Shown one piece after another: positions 44,301 to 52,727 of a stretch of 64,000 nucleotides of DNA (its first letter is position 1; the number at the start of each line of letters is the position of its first letter). The notes below the pieces were generated by a model. The model saw only the letters and a program-made list of their open reading frames with translations, ran no database searches and was not told the DNA's origin. Source of the stretch: Meghimatium bilineatum. Lineage: Eukaryota > Mollusca > Gastropoda > Stylommatophora > Philomycidae. A program made the position numbers and the translations under genes. The stretch lies in assembly GCA_034231615.1 (NCBI GenBank), contig CM067298.1, positions 58,618,883-58,682,882 of the forward strand, in the 5' to 3' direction.

Positions 44301-47300
44301 AAAAGTTTGAAAAAGAAAATCAAAAAATATATTTCTAGTGATAAACTATATACATTTATGAAATGTGTTGAAAAGTTTGAAAAAGAAAATGAAAAGATAT
44401 AAATAATTCTAGTGATAATCTACCGGTAGATACATTTATGAGATGTATTGAAAAGATTGAAAAAGAAAATAAAAAAATATATTTCTAATGATAAACTACC
44501 GGTAGATACATTTATGAGAAGTGTTGAAAAGTTTGATAAAGAAAATTTAAAAAATATATTTCTAATGATAAACTACTGGTAGATACATTTCTGAGATGTG
44601 TTGAAAAGTTTGAAAAAGAAAATAAAAAAATATATTTCTAATGATAAACTACCTGTAGATCTATTTATGAGATGTGTTGAAAAGTTTGAAAAAGAAAATA
44701 AAAAAATATATTTCTAATGTTATCTACTGGTAGATACATTTATGAGATGTGTTGAAAAGTATGAACAAGAAAATTAAAAAAATATATTTCTAATGATAAA
44801 CTATATTCATTTATGAAATGTTTTGAAAAGTTTGAACAAGAAAATTAATAAAAAATATTTCTAATGATAAACTATATACATTTATGAAATGTGTTGAAAA
44901 GTTTGAAAAAGAAAGTGAAAAGATATATTTCTAGTGATAATCTACTGTTAGATACATTTATGAGATGTGTTGAAAAGTTTGAAAAAGAAAATGAAAAAAT
45001 ATATTTCTAATAATAAACTACTGGTAGATACATTTATGAAATGTGTTGAAAACTTTCAAAATCAAAAAAATATATTTCTAATGATAAACTAGATACATTT
45101 ATGAAATATGTTGAAAAGTTTGAACAAGAGAATAAAAAAAATATATTTCTAATGATAAACTATATACATTTAAGAAATGTGTTGAAAAGTTTGAAAAAGA
45201 AAGTGAAAAGATATATTTCTAGTGATAATCTACCGGTAGATACATTTCTGAGATGTGTTGAAAAGTTTGAAAAAGAAAATAAAAAAATATATTTCTAATG
45301 ATAAACTACCTGTAGATACATTTATGAAATGTGTTGAAAAGTTTGAAAAAGAAAATAAAAAAATATATTTCTAATGATAAACTACCTGTAGATCTATTTA
45401 TGAGATGTGTTGAAAAGTTTGAAAAAGAAAATAAAAAAAATATATTTCTAATGATAAACTAGATACATTGCTGAAATGTGTTGAAAAGTTTCAAAATCAA
45501 AGAAATATTTTTCTAATGATAAATTACATACATTTATGAAATCTGTTGAAAAGTTTGAATAAGAAAATTGAAAAAAAATATTTCTAATGATAAACTATAT
45601 ACATTTATGAAATGTGTTGAAAAGTTTGAAAAAGAAAATGAAAAGATATATTTCTATTGATAATCTACCGGTAGATACATTTATGAGAAGTGTTGAAAAG
45701 TTTGAAAAAGAAAGAAATATTTTTCTAATTATAAACTAGATACATTTATGAAATGAATTGAAAAATTTCAAAAAGAAAATCAAAAAATTAATTTCTATTG
45801 ATAAACTATATACACTTATGAAATGTGTTGAAAAGTTTGAAAATCAAAAAAAATATATTTCTAATGATAATCTAGATACATTTATGAAATGTGTTGAAAA
45901 GTTTGGGAAAAAAAATCAAAAAATATATTTCTAGTGATAAACTACATACATTTATGAAATATGTTGAAAAGTTTGAACAAGAAAATAAAAAGATTTATTT
46001 CTAGTGATAATCTACCGGTAGATACATTTATGACATGTGTTGAAAAGATTGAAAAAGAAAGTTAAAAATATATTTTTAATGGTAAACTACCGGTAGATAC
46101 ATTTATGAGATGTGTTGAAAAGTTTGAAAAAGAAAATCAAAAAATATATTTCTAGTAATAAACTATATACATTTATGAAATATGTTGAAAAGTTTGAACA
46201 AGAAAATAAAAAAAATATATTTCTAATGATAAACTATATTCATTTATGAAATGTGTTGAAAAGTTTGAACAAGAAAATTTTAAAAAAATATTTCTAATGA
46301 TAAACTATATACATTTAAGAAATGTGTTGAAAAGTTTGAAAAATAATATCAAACAATAAATTTCTATTGATGCACTATATACACTTATGAAATGTGTTGA
46401 AAAGTTTGAAAATCAAAAAATATATTTCTAATGATAAACTAGATACATTTATGAAATGTGTTGTAAAGTTTGGAAAAGAAAATCAAAAGATATATTTCTA
46501 GTGATACACTACTGGTAGATACATTTATGAAATGTGTTGAAAAGTTTCAAAATGAAAGAAATATTTTTCTAATTATAAATTAGATACATTTATGAGATGT
46601 GTTGAAAAGTTTGAAAATCAAATAAATATATTTCTAATGATAAACTAGATACCTTTATGAAATGTTTTGAAAAATTTCAAAAAGAAAATCAAAAAATTAA
46701 TTTCTATTGATAAACTATATACACTTATGAAATGTGTTGAAAAGTTTGAAAATCAAAAAAAAATATATTTCTAATGATAAACTAGATACATTTATGAAAT
46801 GTGTTGAAAAGTTTGGAAAAAAAAATCAAAAAATATATTTCTAGTGATAAACTACATACATTTATGAAATATGTTGAAAAGTTTGAACAAGAAAATAAAA
46901 AGAGTTATTTCTAGTGATAATCTACCGGTAGATACATTTATGACATGTGTTGAAAAGATTGAAAAAGAAAGTTAAAAAATATATTTTTAATGGTAAACTA
47001 CCAGTAGATACATTTATGAGATGTGTTGAAAAGTTTGAAATTCACAAATAAATATTTCTGATGATTTGACAATCAATTTATGAGATGATTTGAAACGTTT
47101 GAAAAAAAAATAAAAATTTTTATTTCTAGTGATACACTACTGGTAGATACATTTATGAGATGTGTTGAAAAGTTTAAAAAAGAAAATAAAAAAATATATT
47201 TCTAATGATAAACTAGATACATTTATGAAATGTGTTAAAAAGTTTCAAAATGAAAAAAATATTTTTCTAATTATAAATTAGATACATTTATGAGATGTGT

Positions 47301-47750
47301 TGAAAAGTTTGGAAAAGAAAATCAAAAAATATATTTCTTGTGATAAACTAGATACATTTATGAAATGTGTTGAAAAGTTTGAAATTTAATACAAATATAT
47401 TTCTAATGATAAACTAGATACATTTATGAAATGTGTTGAAAAGTTTGAACAAGAAAATAAATAAAATATATTTCTAATGATAAACTATATTCATTTATGA
47501 AATGTGTTGAAAAGTTTGAACAAGAAAATTTAAAAAAAATATTTCTAATGATAAACTATATACATTTATGAAATGTGTTGAAAAGTTTGAAAAACAAAAT
47601 GAAAAGATATATTTCTAGTGATAATCTACTGGTAGATAAATTTATGAGATGTGTTGAAAAGTTTGAAAAAGAAAATCAAAAAATATATTTCTAATAATAA
47701 ACTAATGGTAGATACATTTATGAAATGTGTTGAAAAGTTTCAAAATCAAA
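41300..47750 (+). repeat. Right copy of the ~25-kb-distant segmental duplication
   Basis: Collinear with 14.2-22.6 kb but about 2 kb shorter, lacking some internal higher-order units. Shared rare variants include the CCAGTGATAAACTACATAC monomer at about 19,060 and 43,970. The offset there is about 24,910 bp, against 25,133 bp further right, which places an indel between them. Confidence 0.75.
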
Positions 47751-48225
47751 AAATATATTTCTAATGTTAATCTAGATACATTTATGAAATGTGTTCAAAA
47801 GTTTGGAAAAGAAAATCAAAAAATATATTTCTTGTGATAAACTAGATACATTTATGAAATGTGTTGAAAAGTTTGAAATTTAAAAAAAATATATTTCTAA
47901 TGATAAACTAGATACATTTATGAAATGTGTTGTAAAGTTTGGAAAAGAAAATCAAAAGATATATTTCTAGTGATAGACTATATACATTTATGAAATATGT
48001 TGAAAAGTTTGAACAAGAAAATTTAAAAAAATATATTTTTAATGATAAACTATATTCATTTATTAAATGTGTTGAAAATTTGAAAAAGAAAGTGAAAAGA
48101 TATATTTCTATTGATAATCTACCGGTAGATACATTTATGAGATGTGTTTAAAAGTTTGAAAAATAAAATAAAAAAATATATTTCTACTAATTTGACCTCT
48201 ATTTACTTTTTTATTCTCTTATAAA

Positions 48226-48817
48226 ATGGATTTAATCGAATTAAAACTTTTAAGTGAAATGACTCCTGAAAATATGAATAATGCATATACAAGAAATATG
48301 ATTATTAAATTGATAGATCGCGAAATGAATATATCAGGGAAAGAATAGGTATAATATCTTGTACAGATTACATAGAGAGAGAACAGATCAAGTGGTTTTG
48401 CCACATTATGAGAATGCATCATGAAAAGTTGCCCTTACAAATCATATAACCAAATGAGATCAGGGTACAATGCCAGAGGAAGACCATGGAAAAGATGGAT
48501 AGAAAACATCAGGGACATCCTTAACAGACACGGTCATAGCACAGCCGAGGCCACACATCTGGCTTTAGAATGCAAGCTCGAGCTCCAATCACCCCTACGC
48601 TTAACTGCAAGAGTGGATCACAAACCACCTAGGGAAAGACAATAGACAATAGATAGATTATTAAATTTATGAATATTAAAACCGAACAACCTAATTTATC
48701 ACAAGATCAGATTTGTAGTAAATTAGGTATTTCTTCTTCTACAATAAAAAATAAAGAATAAGACAAGATTTAAATGTATTATTTCCATATAAATATGATA
48801 TTCCTTTTAAAAAGTAA
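48226..48817 (+). pseudogene. Broken small helix-turn-helix-like protein gene
   Basis: The frame opens with an ATG at 48,226 shortly after an A/T-rich leader. It runs to 48,311, is interrupted by the LINE fragment at 48,312-48,667, and resumes in the same frame at 48,668 if one copy of the 12-bp target-site duplication is ignored. It reaches a TAA at 48,759-48,761. The stretch encoded at 48,702-48,749 (QDQICSKLGISSSTIK) has the spacing of a helix-turn-helix recognition segment: a polar helix, LGIS turn, then SSTIK. A shifted frame at 48,761-48,817 seems to continue the same protein, implying a frameshift close to the stop. No name can be assigned. DNA binding is inferred from the motif only; the gene is dead as it stands. 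Confidence 0.4.
48312..48655 (+). mobile_element. 5'-truncated LINE 3' fragment (reverse transcriptase tail), with 12-bp TSD
   Basis: Flanked by GATTATTAAATT at 48,300-48,311 and 48,656-48,667. From about 48,319 the plus strand encodes RNEYIRERIGI, then IEREQIKWFCHIMRM, the typical post-reverse-transcriptase tail of non-LTR elements (R-L-R-W-F-G-H-V-x-R-M type). A stop and frameshift near 48,450 precede a second frame with ARGRPWKRWIENIRDIL and AEATHLALECKLELQ, the GRPxxRWxxxI and terminal Ala/Asp-rich helix of the same region. It ends in a short ACAATAG repeat. The family (RTE, CR1 or other) cannot be fixed. It interrupts the helix-turn-helix frame and is therefore younger than it. Confidence 0.8.
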
Positions 48818-48974
48818 CAAGAATTTAAAAAATATTGCAATTAGTAATAAAGAAACATTAAAAATAAATAAAGAAACAAGGAAATTAAAAGTTAAAAAAA
48901 TAAAAGAGAAAATTGGTAATGGAAGGGATAATAATAAATTATTTAATGTTAATAAAGCAATAGAAGAAGTGTAA
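48774..48974 (+). pseudogene. Lysine-rich decayed reading frame
   Basis: An open frame of 66 residues, but its first 14 residues are a frameshifted reading of the end of the preceding helix-turn-helix relic. The later part is strongly basic, with KETLKINKETRKLKVKKIKEK, and ends IEEV. It is probably the C-terminal continuation of the same broken gene or a second small basic protein. No family recognised. Confidence 0.3.
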
Positions 48975-49019
48975 ATAATTTATTGTTATATTTGATGTTG
49001 AGAATTTCATTCTCTAAAA

Positions 49020-49367
49020 ATGGAAGAACTAAAATTATTTGAAGAAATAAAAAAACTTGAAAAACAAAATTATAAAACAAAAGATTATTTATTAAAACAA
49101 TATATTGTAAAAAATACGATTAATAAAGAAGTTTTAAAAATAGTTGGTGAACAAATGATTGAGTATGAAGAAGAATTAGAAGAAAAACAATGTTTAATGA
49201 ATGAATATGAAACAATAATTGGTGGTGATAAATTAATGAAATAATTCAGAAATATAATAAAAAATATATCAAACAAATTGATCCTAGTAAAGTTACTTAT
49301 AAAGATAAGAGTGCGTAAAAGATTATTATATAAATTAAACAACAAAATAAAAGAATTAGAAAAGTAG
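49020..49367 (+). pseudogene. Decayed coiled-coil-like reading frame
   Basis: An ATG at 49,020 opens 74 residues rich in Glu, Lys and Leu with heptad-like spacing (MEELKLFEEIKKLEKQN; EYEEELEEKQ), ending at 49,244. The likely continuation is in another frame at 49,238-49,318 (EIIQKYNKKYIKQIDPSKV), then a third frame at 49,308-49,367 ending KLNNKIKELEK and a stop, so at least two frameshifts have accumulated. Coiled coil is inferred from composition only. Same strand and base composition as the helix-turn-helix relic, probably from the same ancestral element. Confidence 0.35.
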
Positions 49368-49460
49368 AAATAATAGTATAAATAATTACTGATAAAATAT
49401 ATATTTTAAATTCATATTTTAAAATTATGATTGATTTTATCTATTTCTTCACATATTTTT

Positions 49461-49740
49461 ACCACCCGTGTGTTGTTGGGGCCCGAAAGGGGAGAAAAGA
49501 ATAGCAACACCGTGTACCTTTCATGCATGTCATACGAGGTGACTAAGGAGGTTATGGGATGGAGTTGGCTGTCCAATTAAATAGGGTCAATGACCCAAAG
49601 CCATGCTGAAGTTGGATGTATCAGGCCGAAAGGTGCAGATATCGCAGCTTTGCTGTAAACCATGACACAACACATTCCATTCTCCAGACTACATCCTGCT
49701 AATCTGAAGGAGTTTGAGAACGACTGCAGAAGAAGAAGAA
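49461..49740 (+). mobile_element. Family B short retroposon, near full length
   Basis: It begins about ACCACCCGTGTGTTGTTGGG, with GGGCCCGAAAGGGGAG nearby, and ends in a GAA-rich tail (AGAAGAAGAAGAA). Related copies lie at 62,345-62,600 (+), 62,605-63,005 (-), 51,301-51,437 (-) and 57,814-58,195 (+, interrupted). Landmarks shared by copies are GACTAAGGAGGTTATGG, AAGCCATGCTGAAG, CATGACACAACRCATTCC and CTGCTAATCTG. The last ~90 bp resembles the 3' end of family A. Non-coding and SINE-like. Confidence 0.7.
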
Positions 49741-49811
49741 ATGTACAGATGAAATTAGATGGGGGTCATTCACAAGTAGAAATTCTCATTATATTGGCAT
49801 GGCTTCTATTG

Positions 49812-50092
49812 TTTCTTCATTGTTCATTCTCAAACTCCCACTGGAACTCTCTTGTTGCAGGACAATGATCCATCCTACTAGGTTCATAATTTCTCAAACT
49901 CCCACTGGAATTCTCTTGTTGCAGGACAATGATCCATCCTACTAGGTTACATAATTTCTCAAACTCCCACTGGAACTCTCTTGTTGCAGGACAATGATCC
50001 TACAAGATTTCAAGTAGGATGTAGTCCAGAGAATGGAAATGCATTGTGTTTCCGATTTATTTGCGCTAATGGCCTAATACATCGGACTTTGA
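49812..50092 (-). mobile_element. Family A short retroposon with internal 3x ~64-bp amplification
   Basis: Reverse-strand copy: starts TTTCTTCATTGTTCATTCTC (complement of the GAA tail end) and ends near GGCCTAATACATCGG. The internal unit CTCAAACTCCCACTGGAA...CTTGTTGCAGGACAATGATCC occurs three times at about 49,828, 49,892 and 49,957, whereas ordinary copies have it once. Variants between units are few, so the amplification is young. Confidence 0.75.
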
Positions 50093-50325
50093 CTGTATTG
50101 CTAGTTTACTGTTGCATAATGGTTAGTCTGATAAGCAAATAGTGCGACCTTCAAACCTTCCACATTCAGGAACCATTGTCATTAAGTTAGCACAGACTTG
50201 AAACACTGTGTTCCTATGTGACTGCACAACAAAGGTGATCCTTAGGATTTAACTCAACAGTTGTGAAATATGATATTGTTTACAATAAATCTAAGAAGTA
50301 TTTACATGAATGATACTGTCCACAG

Positions 50326-50529
50326 ATATTTGGGAAGGAAACGTTTACGCAAAGACTTAGAGACAATGGTAGAGGGCAGCGATCGGTTGGCGTGGCCACA
50401 CTATTCCTATTGGACAATCAGGTACATATTGTCTATCCGGGGTGCACGAAAACTGCTAGATCAGAAACCTTTGTCAAAGATGGTGCCTGTGGATGAGTAC
50501 CTTCCAATCATGTTTGATAGGCATCCAGA
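50326..50529 (+). CDS. GT25-family glycosyltransferase (procollagen galactosyltransferase-like), internal exon
   Basis: The exon starts after the acceptor TGTCCACAG (AG at 50,324-50,325) and ends before the donor GTGAGT at 50,530. It supplies the last base of a codon, 67 full codons, then two bases of the next. Translation contains YLGRKRL, HYSYWTIRYIL, GARKLL, PLSKMVPVDEYLPIMFDRHP, which line up with the C-terminal catalytic half of GT25 family proteins (animal COLGALT1/GLT25D1). These ER-lumenal enzymes transfer galactose from UDP-Gal to hydroxylysine of collagen. The YSYWT block normally has a small residue where Arg (AGG) stands here. Upstream exons, including the nucleotide-sugar-binding DxD region, are not in the window. 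The next exon is at 54,742 with matching phase. Confidence 0.88.
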
Positions 50530-50844
50530 GTGAGTACTTGTTTAATTGTCAGCTAAAAGACATAATATCTTAGTGTTAACGGTGATGTTGAGTTCTTGTT
50601 TAATTGAGAGCTAAAAACAAATTATGCCTTAGTGTTAAAGGTGGTAAGATAAATTATAACACCCACCATCCAGCGGGGTGGAATAAGGTATTAAGTTAGA
50701 GCTTGGAATCACATGTGCTGTGGGGTTCTGGGAAGGATGTATAGAATAATATTGTGACGGGCTTGTATGACAACTGACTTTCTTGAACTTCTAGTTAATG
50801 GCAAAGAATAGGGCCAGTGTCTTATTTTCAAGCATGTCGTTGAA

Positions 50845-51094
50845 GGCGACTAAGTACAGTTGGGGCACAGTAGAGGCGACTAAGTACAGTTGGGGCACAG
50901 TAGAGGCGACTAAGTACAGTTGGGGCACAGTAGAGGCGACTAAGTACAGTTGGGGCACAGTAGAGGCGACTAAGTACAGTTGGGGCACAGTAGAGGCGAC
51001 TAAGTACAGTTGGGGCACAGTAGAGGCGACTAAGTACAGTTGAGGTACAGTAGAGGCGACTAAGTACAGTTGGGGTACAATAGAGGCGACTAAG
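50845..51094. repeat. 30-bp minisatellite, 8 units plus a partial
   Basis: The unit is GGCGACTAAGTACAGTTGGG followed by GCACAGTAGA; starts fall every 30 bp from 50,845 to 51,055, with a partial at 51,085. The last two units carry a few substitutions (GAGGTACAG, GGGGTACAATAG). Because 30 is divisible by 3, long frames exist on both strands (ATKYSWGTVE and VASTVPQLYL repeats); these are by-products, not genes. The array abuts copy C1 of family C. Confidence 0.95.
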
Positions 51095-51288
51095 CCTCCC
51101 TGCCTTTGGGGACTAAACATGCATTCAGAAACCTCCATGATGCAACAATTCCTTTGAGACAACCTTATAGAGTCTAGGTTACACAAGAGCCTCAGTTACA
51201 CAACTGAGAAGAAGCTGTGCTATTGTCAGAAAGGCTATGGGCTATCAAATATAGCTCATATATATAGCTATATAGCTACCACCTCAAA
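51093..51288 (-). mobile_element. Family C dispersed repeat, copy C1 (partial)
   Basis: Reverse-complement similarity to copy C2 (56,190-56,905): GCCTCCCTGCCTTTGGGGAC, TTTGAGACAACCTTA, CAGTTACACAACTGAGAAG and AGGCTATGGGCTAT match in the same order. At the end corresponding to the GTAGCT array of C2, this copy has short AGCTATAT repeats (51,246-51,277). Non-coding; family unknown. Confidence 0.7.
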
Positions 51289-51300
51289 ACTAAAGGGATT

Positions 51301-51437
51301 CTTCTTCTTCGTTCATTCTCAAACTCCTGCAGATTAGCAGGTTGTAGTCCGGAGAACGGAATGCGTTGTGTCATGGTTTACATCATTGCTGTGATATATG
51401 CACCTTTTGGCCGCCTGACACATCTGACTTCAGCATT
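51301..51437 (-). mobile_element. Family B retroposon, 5'-truncated, 12-bp TSD
   Basis: Flanked by perfect ACTAAAGGGATT at 51,289-51,300 and 51,438-51,449. The element is 137 bp, begins CTTCTTCTTCGTTCATTCTC (reverse of the GAA tail) and stops within the family B sequence at CATCTGACTTCAGCATT, so only the 3' half inserted. 5' truncation plus a 12-bp duplication is the signature of target-primed reverse transcription by a LINE machinery. Confidence 0.88.
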
Positions 51438-51449
51438 ACTAAAGGGATT

Positions 51450-52180
51450 ATTTCATAATCATCATTATAATACTGTGACTTGCAATGTATGTTGTAAGAG
51501 GCAGCTAAGGAGAGCTTGGAGTGTGGTTGGTTACTCCATTTCATAGAAAGACACACAAAAATAGTAGCATACCATGTATAAACTAATTCGATTATAAACC
51601 GAGGACATGATTTTAATGTCTGAAATTTGACACAAGTCTAGAATCCATTTATAGGCCGAGGTGTAGAATTCCATTATTATAATAATGAAGGGGCAAGTGC
51701 CACATGGTTTGCATCTGTGGGTATCACCAACTAGACAAACCATTAATGCAAAAGAAAGTCTTAGTAGATGACTTGCCGTTATATTGAGGTTCTCTTATAG
51801 AAGCTTCATGGCACATCATATATACAATTATGCTTTTATTTTATTGTTGCAATGTATTTTATGCTTTATTTGTATATATGTATGCACCTTCTGTGGTTGG
51901 GATAAAGCCAGAGATGTACTGTGCAGCACTGGGGAGGGGAGGAGGAAGCTGACAGCACTATATGTTTCCTATGCTGAGGCCCATCATAGAGGCGCAATGA
52001 CTTAGGAAGTGACAATCATTTTGACTTGAACATTTGGTTGCATGCCTGAAGCAATAGAGAAGTCTGACATAACCAGTAGTCAATTGGTGGCGGGGAATGA
52101 ACATAGTGAACCCTACCTTAGCTCCAGTGATTTGAGCATTACTTAGGTAGAAAACTCACAAACCAAATTAGACAATTACC
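51450..52180. other. Intronic sequence without identifiable genes
   Basis: Contains a GTAAGAGGCAGCTAAGGAGAG stretch (about 51,490-51,515), like a short 5' module also found at 53,280, 53,380 and 57,870. No persuasive coding or RNA feature. A short open frame at 51,784-52,005 has no recognisable protein features. Confidence 0.6.
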
Positions 52181-52218
52181 AATTTATTATAATTATATTT
52201 TTTTTTTCATCGCATTTA

Positions 52219-52425
52219 TTGTTTTTCATGCCGTGTGCATCTTCGCTTGCGAAGGAGGAACATCATCAGGTATCCTCTGGCTCTAACCGGGTTGGACCAA
52301 AAATCCACAGACCTCCCATCAATATAATGCTAGCACAACAAATATTATTTACAGACAAGCAGATACAAGATCGTCATAAAACAAAGTCTTCGCTTAACAT
52401 CCTACAACTGAACATGGTATAGGAA
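52219..52425 (+). pseudogene. Possible LINE endonuclease N-terminal remnant (weak)
   Basis: An open stretch of 67 residues ends KTKSSLNILQLNMV and a stop. LNILQLN resembles the first beta strand of apurinic-type endonuclease domains of non-LTR elements (consensus like LxVLQxNIxG), and a poly-T run precedes it at 52,198. Nothing downstream continues the domain. The match is only a few residues, so this is a suggestion. Confidence 0.2.
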
Positions 52426-52429
52426 ACTC

Positions 52430-52485
52430 TTCTTCTTCAGCGTTCATTCTCAAACTCCCGCCAGATCTCTCTTGTAGCAGGACAT
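52430..52485 (-). mobile_element. Family A retroposon fragment
   Basis: CTCTTCTTCTTCAGCGTTC, TCTCAAACTCCCGCCAG and CTCTTGTAGCAGGACA match the 3' part of family A in reverse orientation. It breaks off at 52,485, where degenerate 21-bp minisatellite units begin. Confidence 0.75.
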
Positions 52486-52545
52486 ATGTTTGCAAAATGT
52501 TGCATGAGTTTGGCTAAATGTTGTTATGTATTTGGTTAAATAATA
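52486..52545. repeat. Degenerate copies of the 21-bp minisatellite, left outlier
   Basis: About three units like TATGTTTGCAAAATGTTG, CATGAGTTTGGCTAAATG and TATGTATTTGGTTAAATA are recognisable variants of the unit amplified at 52,728-53,033. They are separated from it by a LINE tail fragment. Confidence 0.6.
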
Positions 52546-52720
52546 ATGGAAGGCAGAGCATCAGGGCAGAGCAGGAAAGGCAGACCAAGAAGATGATGGA
52601 CTGACAACATTAAATATAACATGAATATGTCATTGGAGAATGCAAGCCGCATCGCCCACGACAGAGAATGGTTCAGGGAGTTCATTAGAAAGACAACGTT
52701 CTGGAGAGAATATGTCACTG
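52546..52720 (+). mobile_element. LINE 3' fragment (reverse transcriptase tail), degenerate
   Basis: Reads SGQSRKGRPRR, a TGA at 52,594-52,596, then WTDNIKYNMNMSLENASRIA and HDREWFREFI. The GRPxxRWxDxI motif followed by a terminal helix with A-x-D-R-x-x-W/F is the usual C-terminal tail of non-LTR reverse transcriptase polyproteins. It is a different lineage or position from the copies at 48.3 kb and 55.2 kb, as the residues differ throughout. Truncated at both ends and carrying a stop. Confidence 0.6.
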
Positions 52721-52727
52721 ACAGTGT

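Larger units (their letters stand above)
1..48190 (+). repeat. 48-kb A/T-rich satellite array (65-76 bp monomers)
   Basis: The whole stretch is head-to-tail copies of one monomer in a single orientation. A long form (about 76 bp) reads TTTCTARTGATAAWCTAC, then YGGTAGATACATTTATGAG, then ATGTGTTGAAAAGTTTGAA and an A-rich stretch ending in AATATA. A short form lacks about 6 bp of the central CTACCGGTAG part (ACTATATACAT instead). Long and short forms are interspersed, with A-tract length variation. No transposon, gene or foreign insertion interrupts the array, and it continues past the left edge. The right edge is at about 48,190, where the sequence changes to TAATTTGACC. The last monomers (47.9-48.19 kb) are more divergent than the interior, as expected at array edges. 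Function is unknown; size and homogeneity fit pericentromeric, centromeric or other heterochromatic satellite. Confidence 0.97.
48191..49440 (+). other. A/T-rich block of decayed short reading frames (relic of an unidentified compact element)
   Basis: Composition resembles the satellite (very A/T-rich) and differs sharply from the DNA right of 49,460. Several short plus-strand reading frames lie nearly end to end, interrupted by frameshifts: 48,226-48,761 (split by an insertion), 48,761-48,817, 48,774-48,974, 49,020-49,244, 49,238-49,318 and 49,308-49,367. Dense, intronless, same-strand, lysine-rich frames suggest a relic of a compact DNA element or an integrated large DNA virus, such as a Polinton-type element. 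I do not recognise a family-defining protein such as a polymerase, integrase, ATPase or capsid protein, so this remains inference. Confidence 0.4.

Noticed and set aside
1728..48151. Short proteins encoded in the satellite (63-86 residues)
   Set aside because: They span two or three monomers only, arise when A-tract length happens to keep frame, and recur only because blocks were duplicated. No start context or conserved length.
1..48190. CRISPR array
   Set aside because: Periodic repeats are present, but the whole monomer is repeated with no unique spacers, no cas genes, and the setting is eukaryotic.
1..48190. Telomeric or subtelomeric repeat
   Set aside because: No TTAGG or TTAGGG-type arrays; monomer is far longer.
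48219..48422. Minus-strand 67-residue frame
   Set aside because: Crosses the insertion boundary of the LINE fragment, so it is a chance junction.
50791..51186. Repeat protein genes on both strands of the 30-bp array
   Set aside because: Unit length divisible by three opens frames on both strands; no conserved flanks or start signals.
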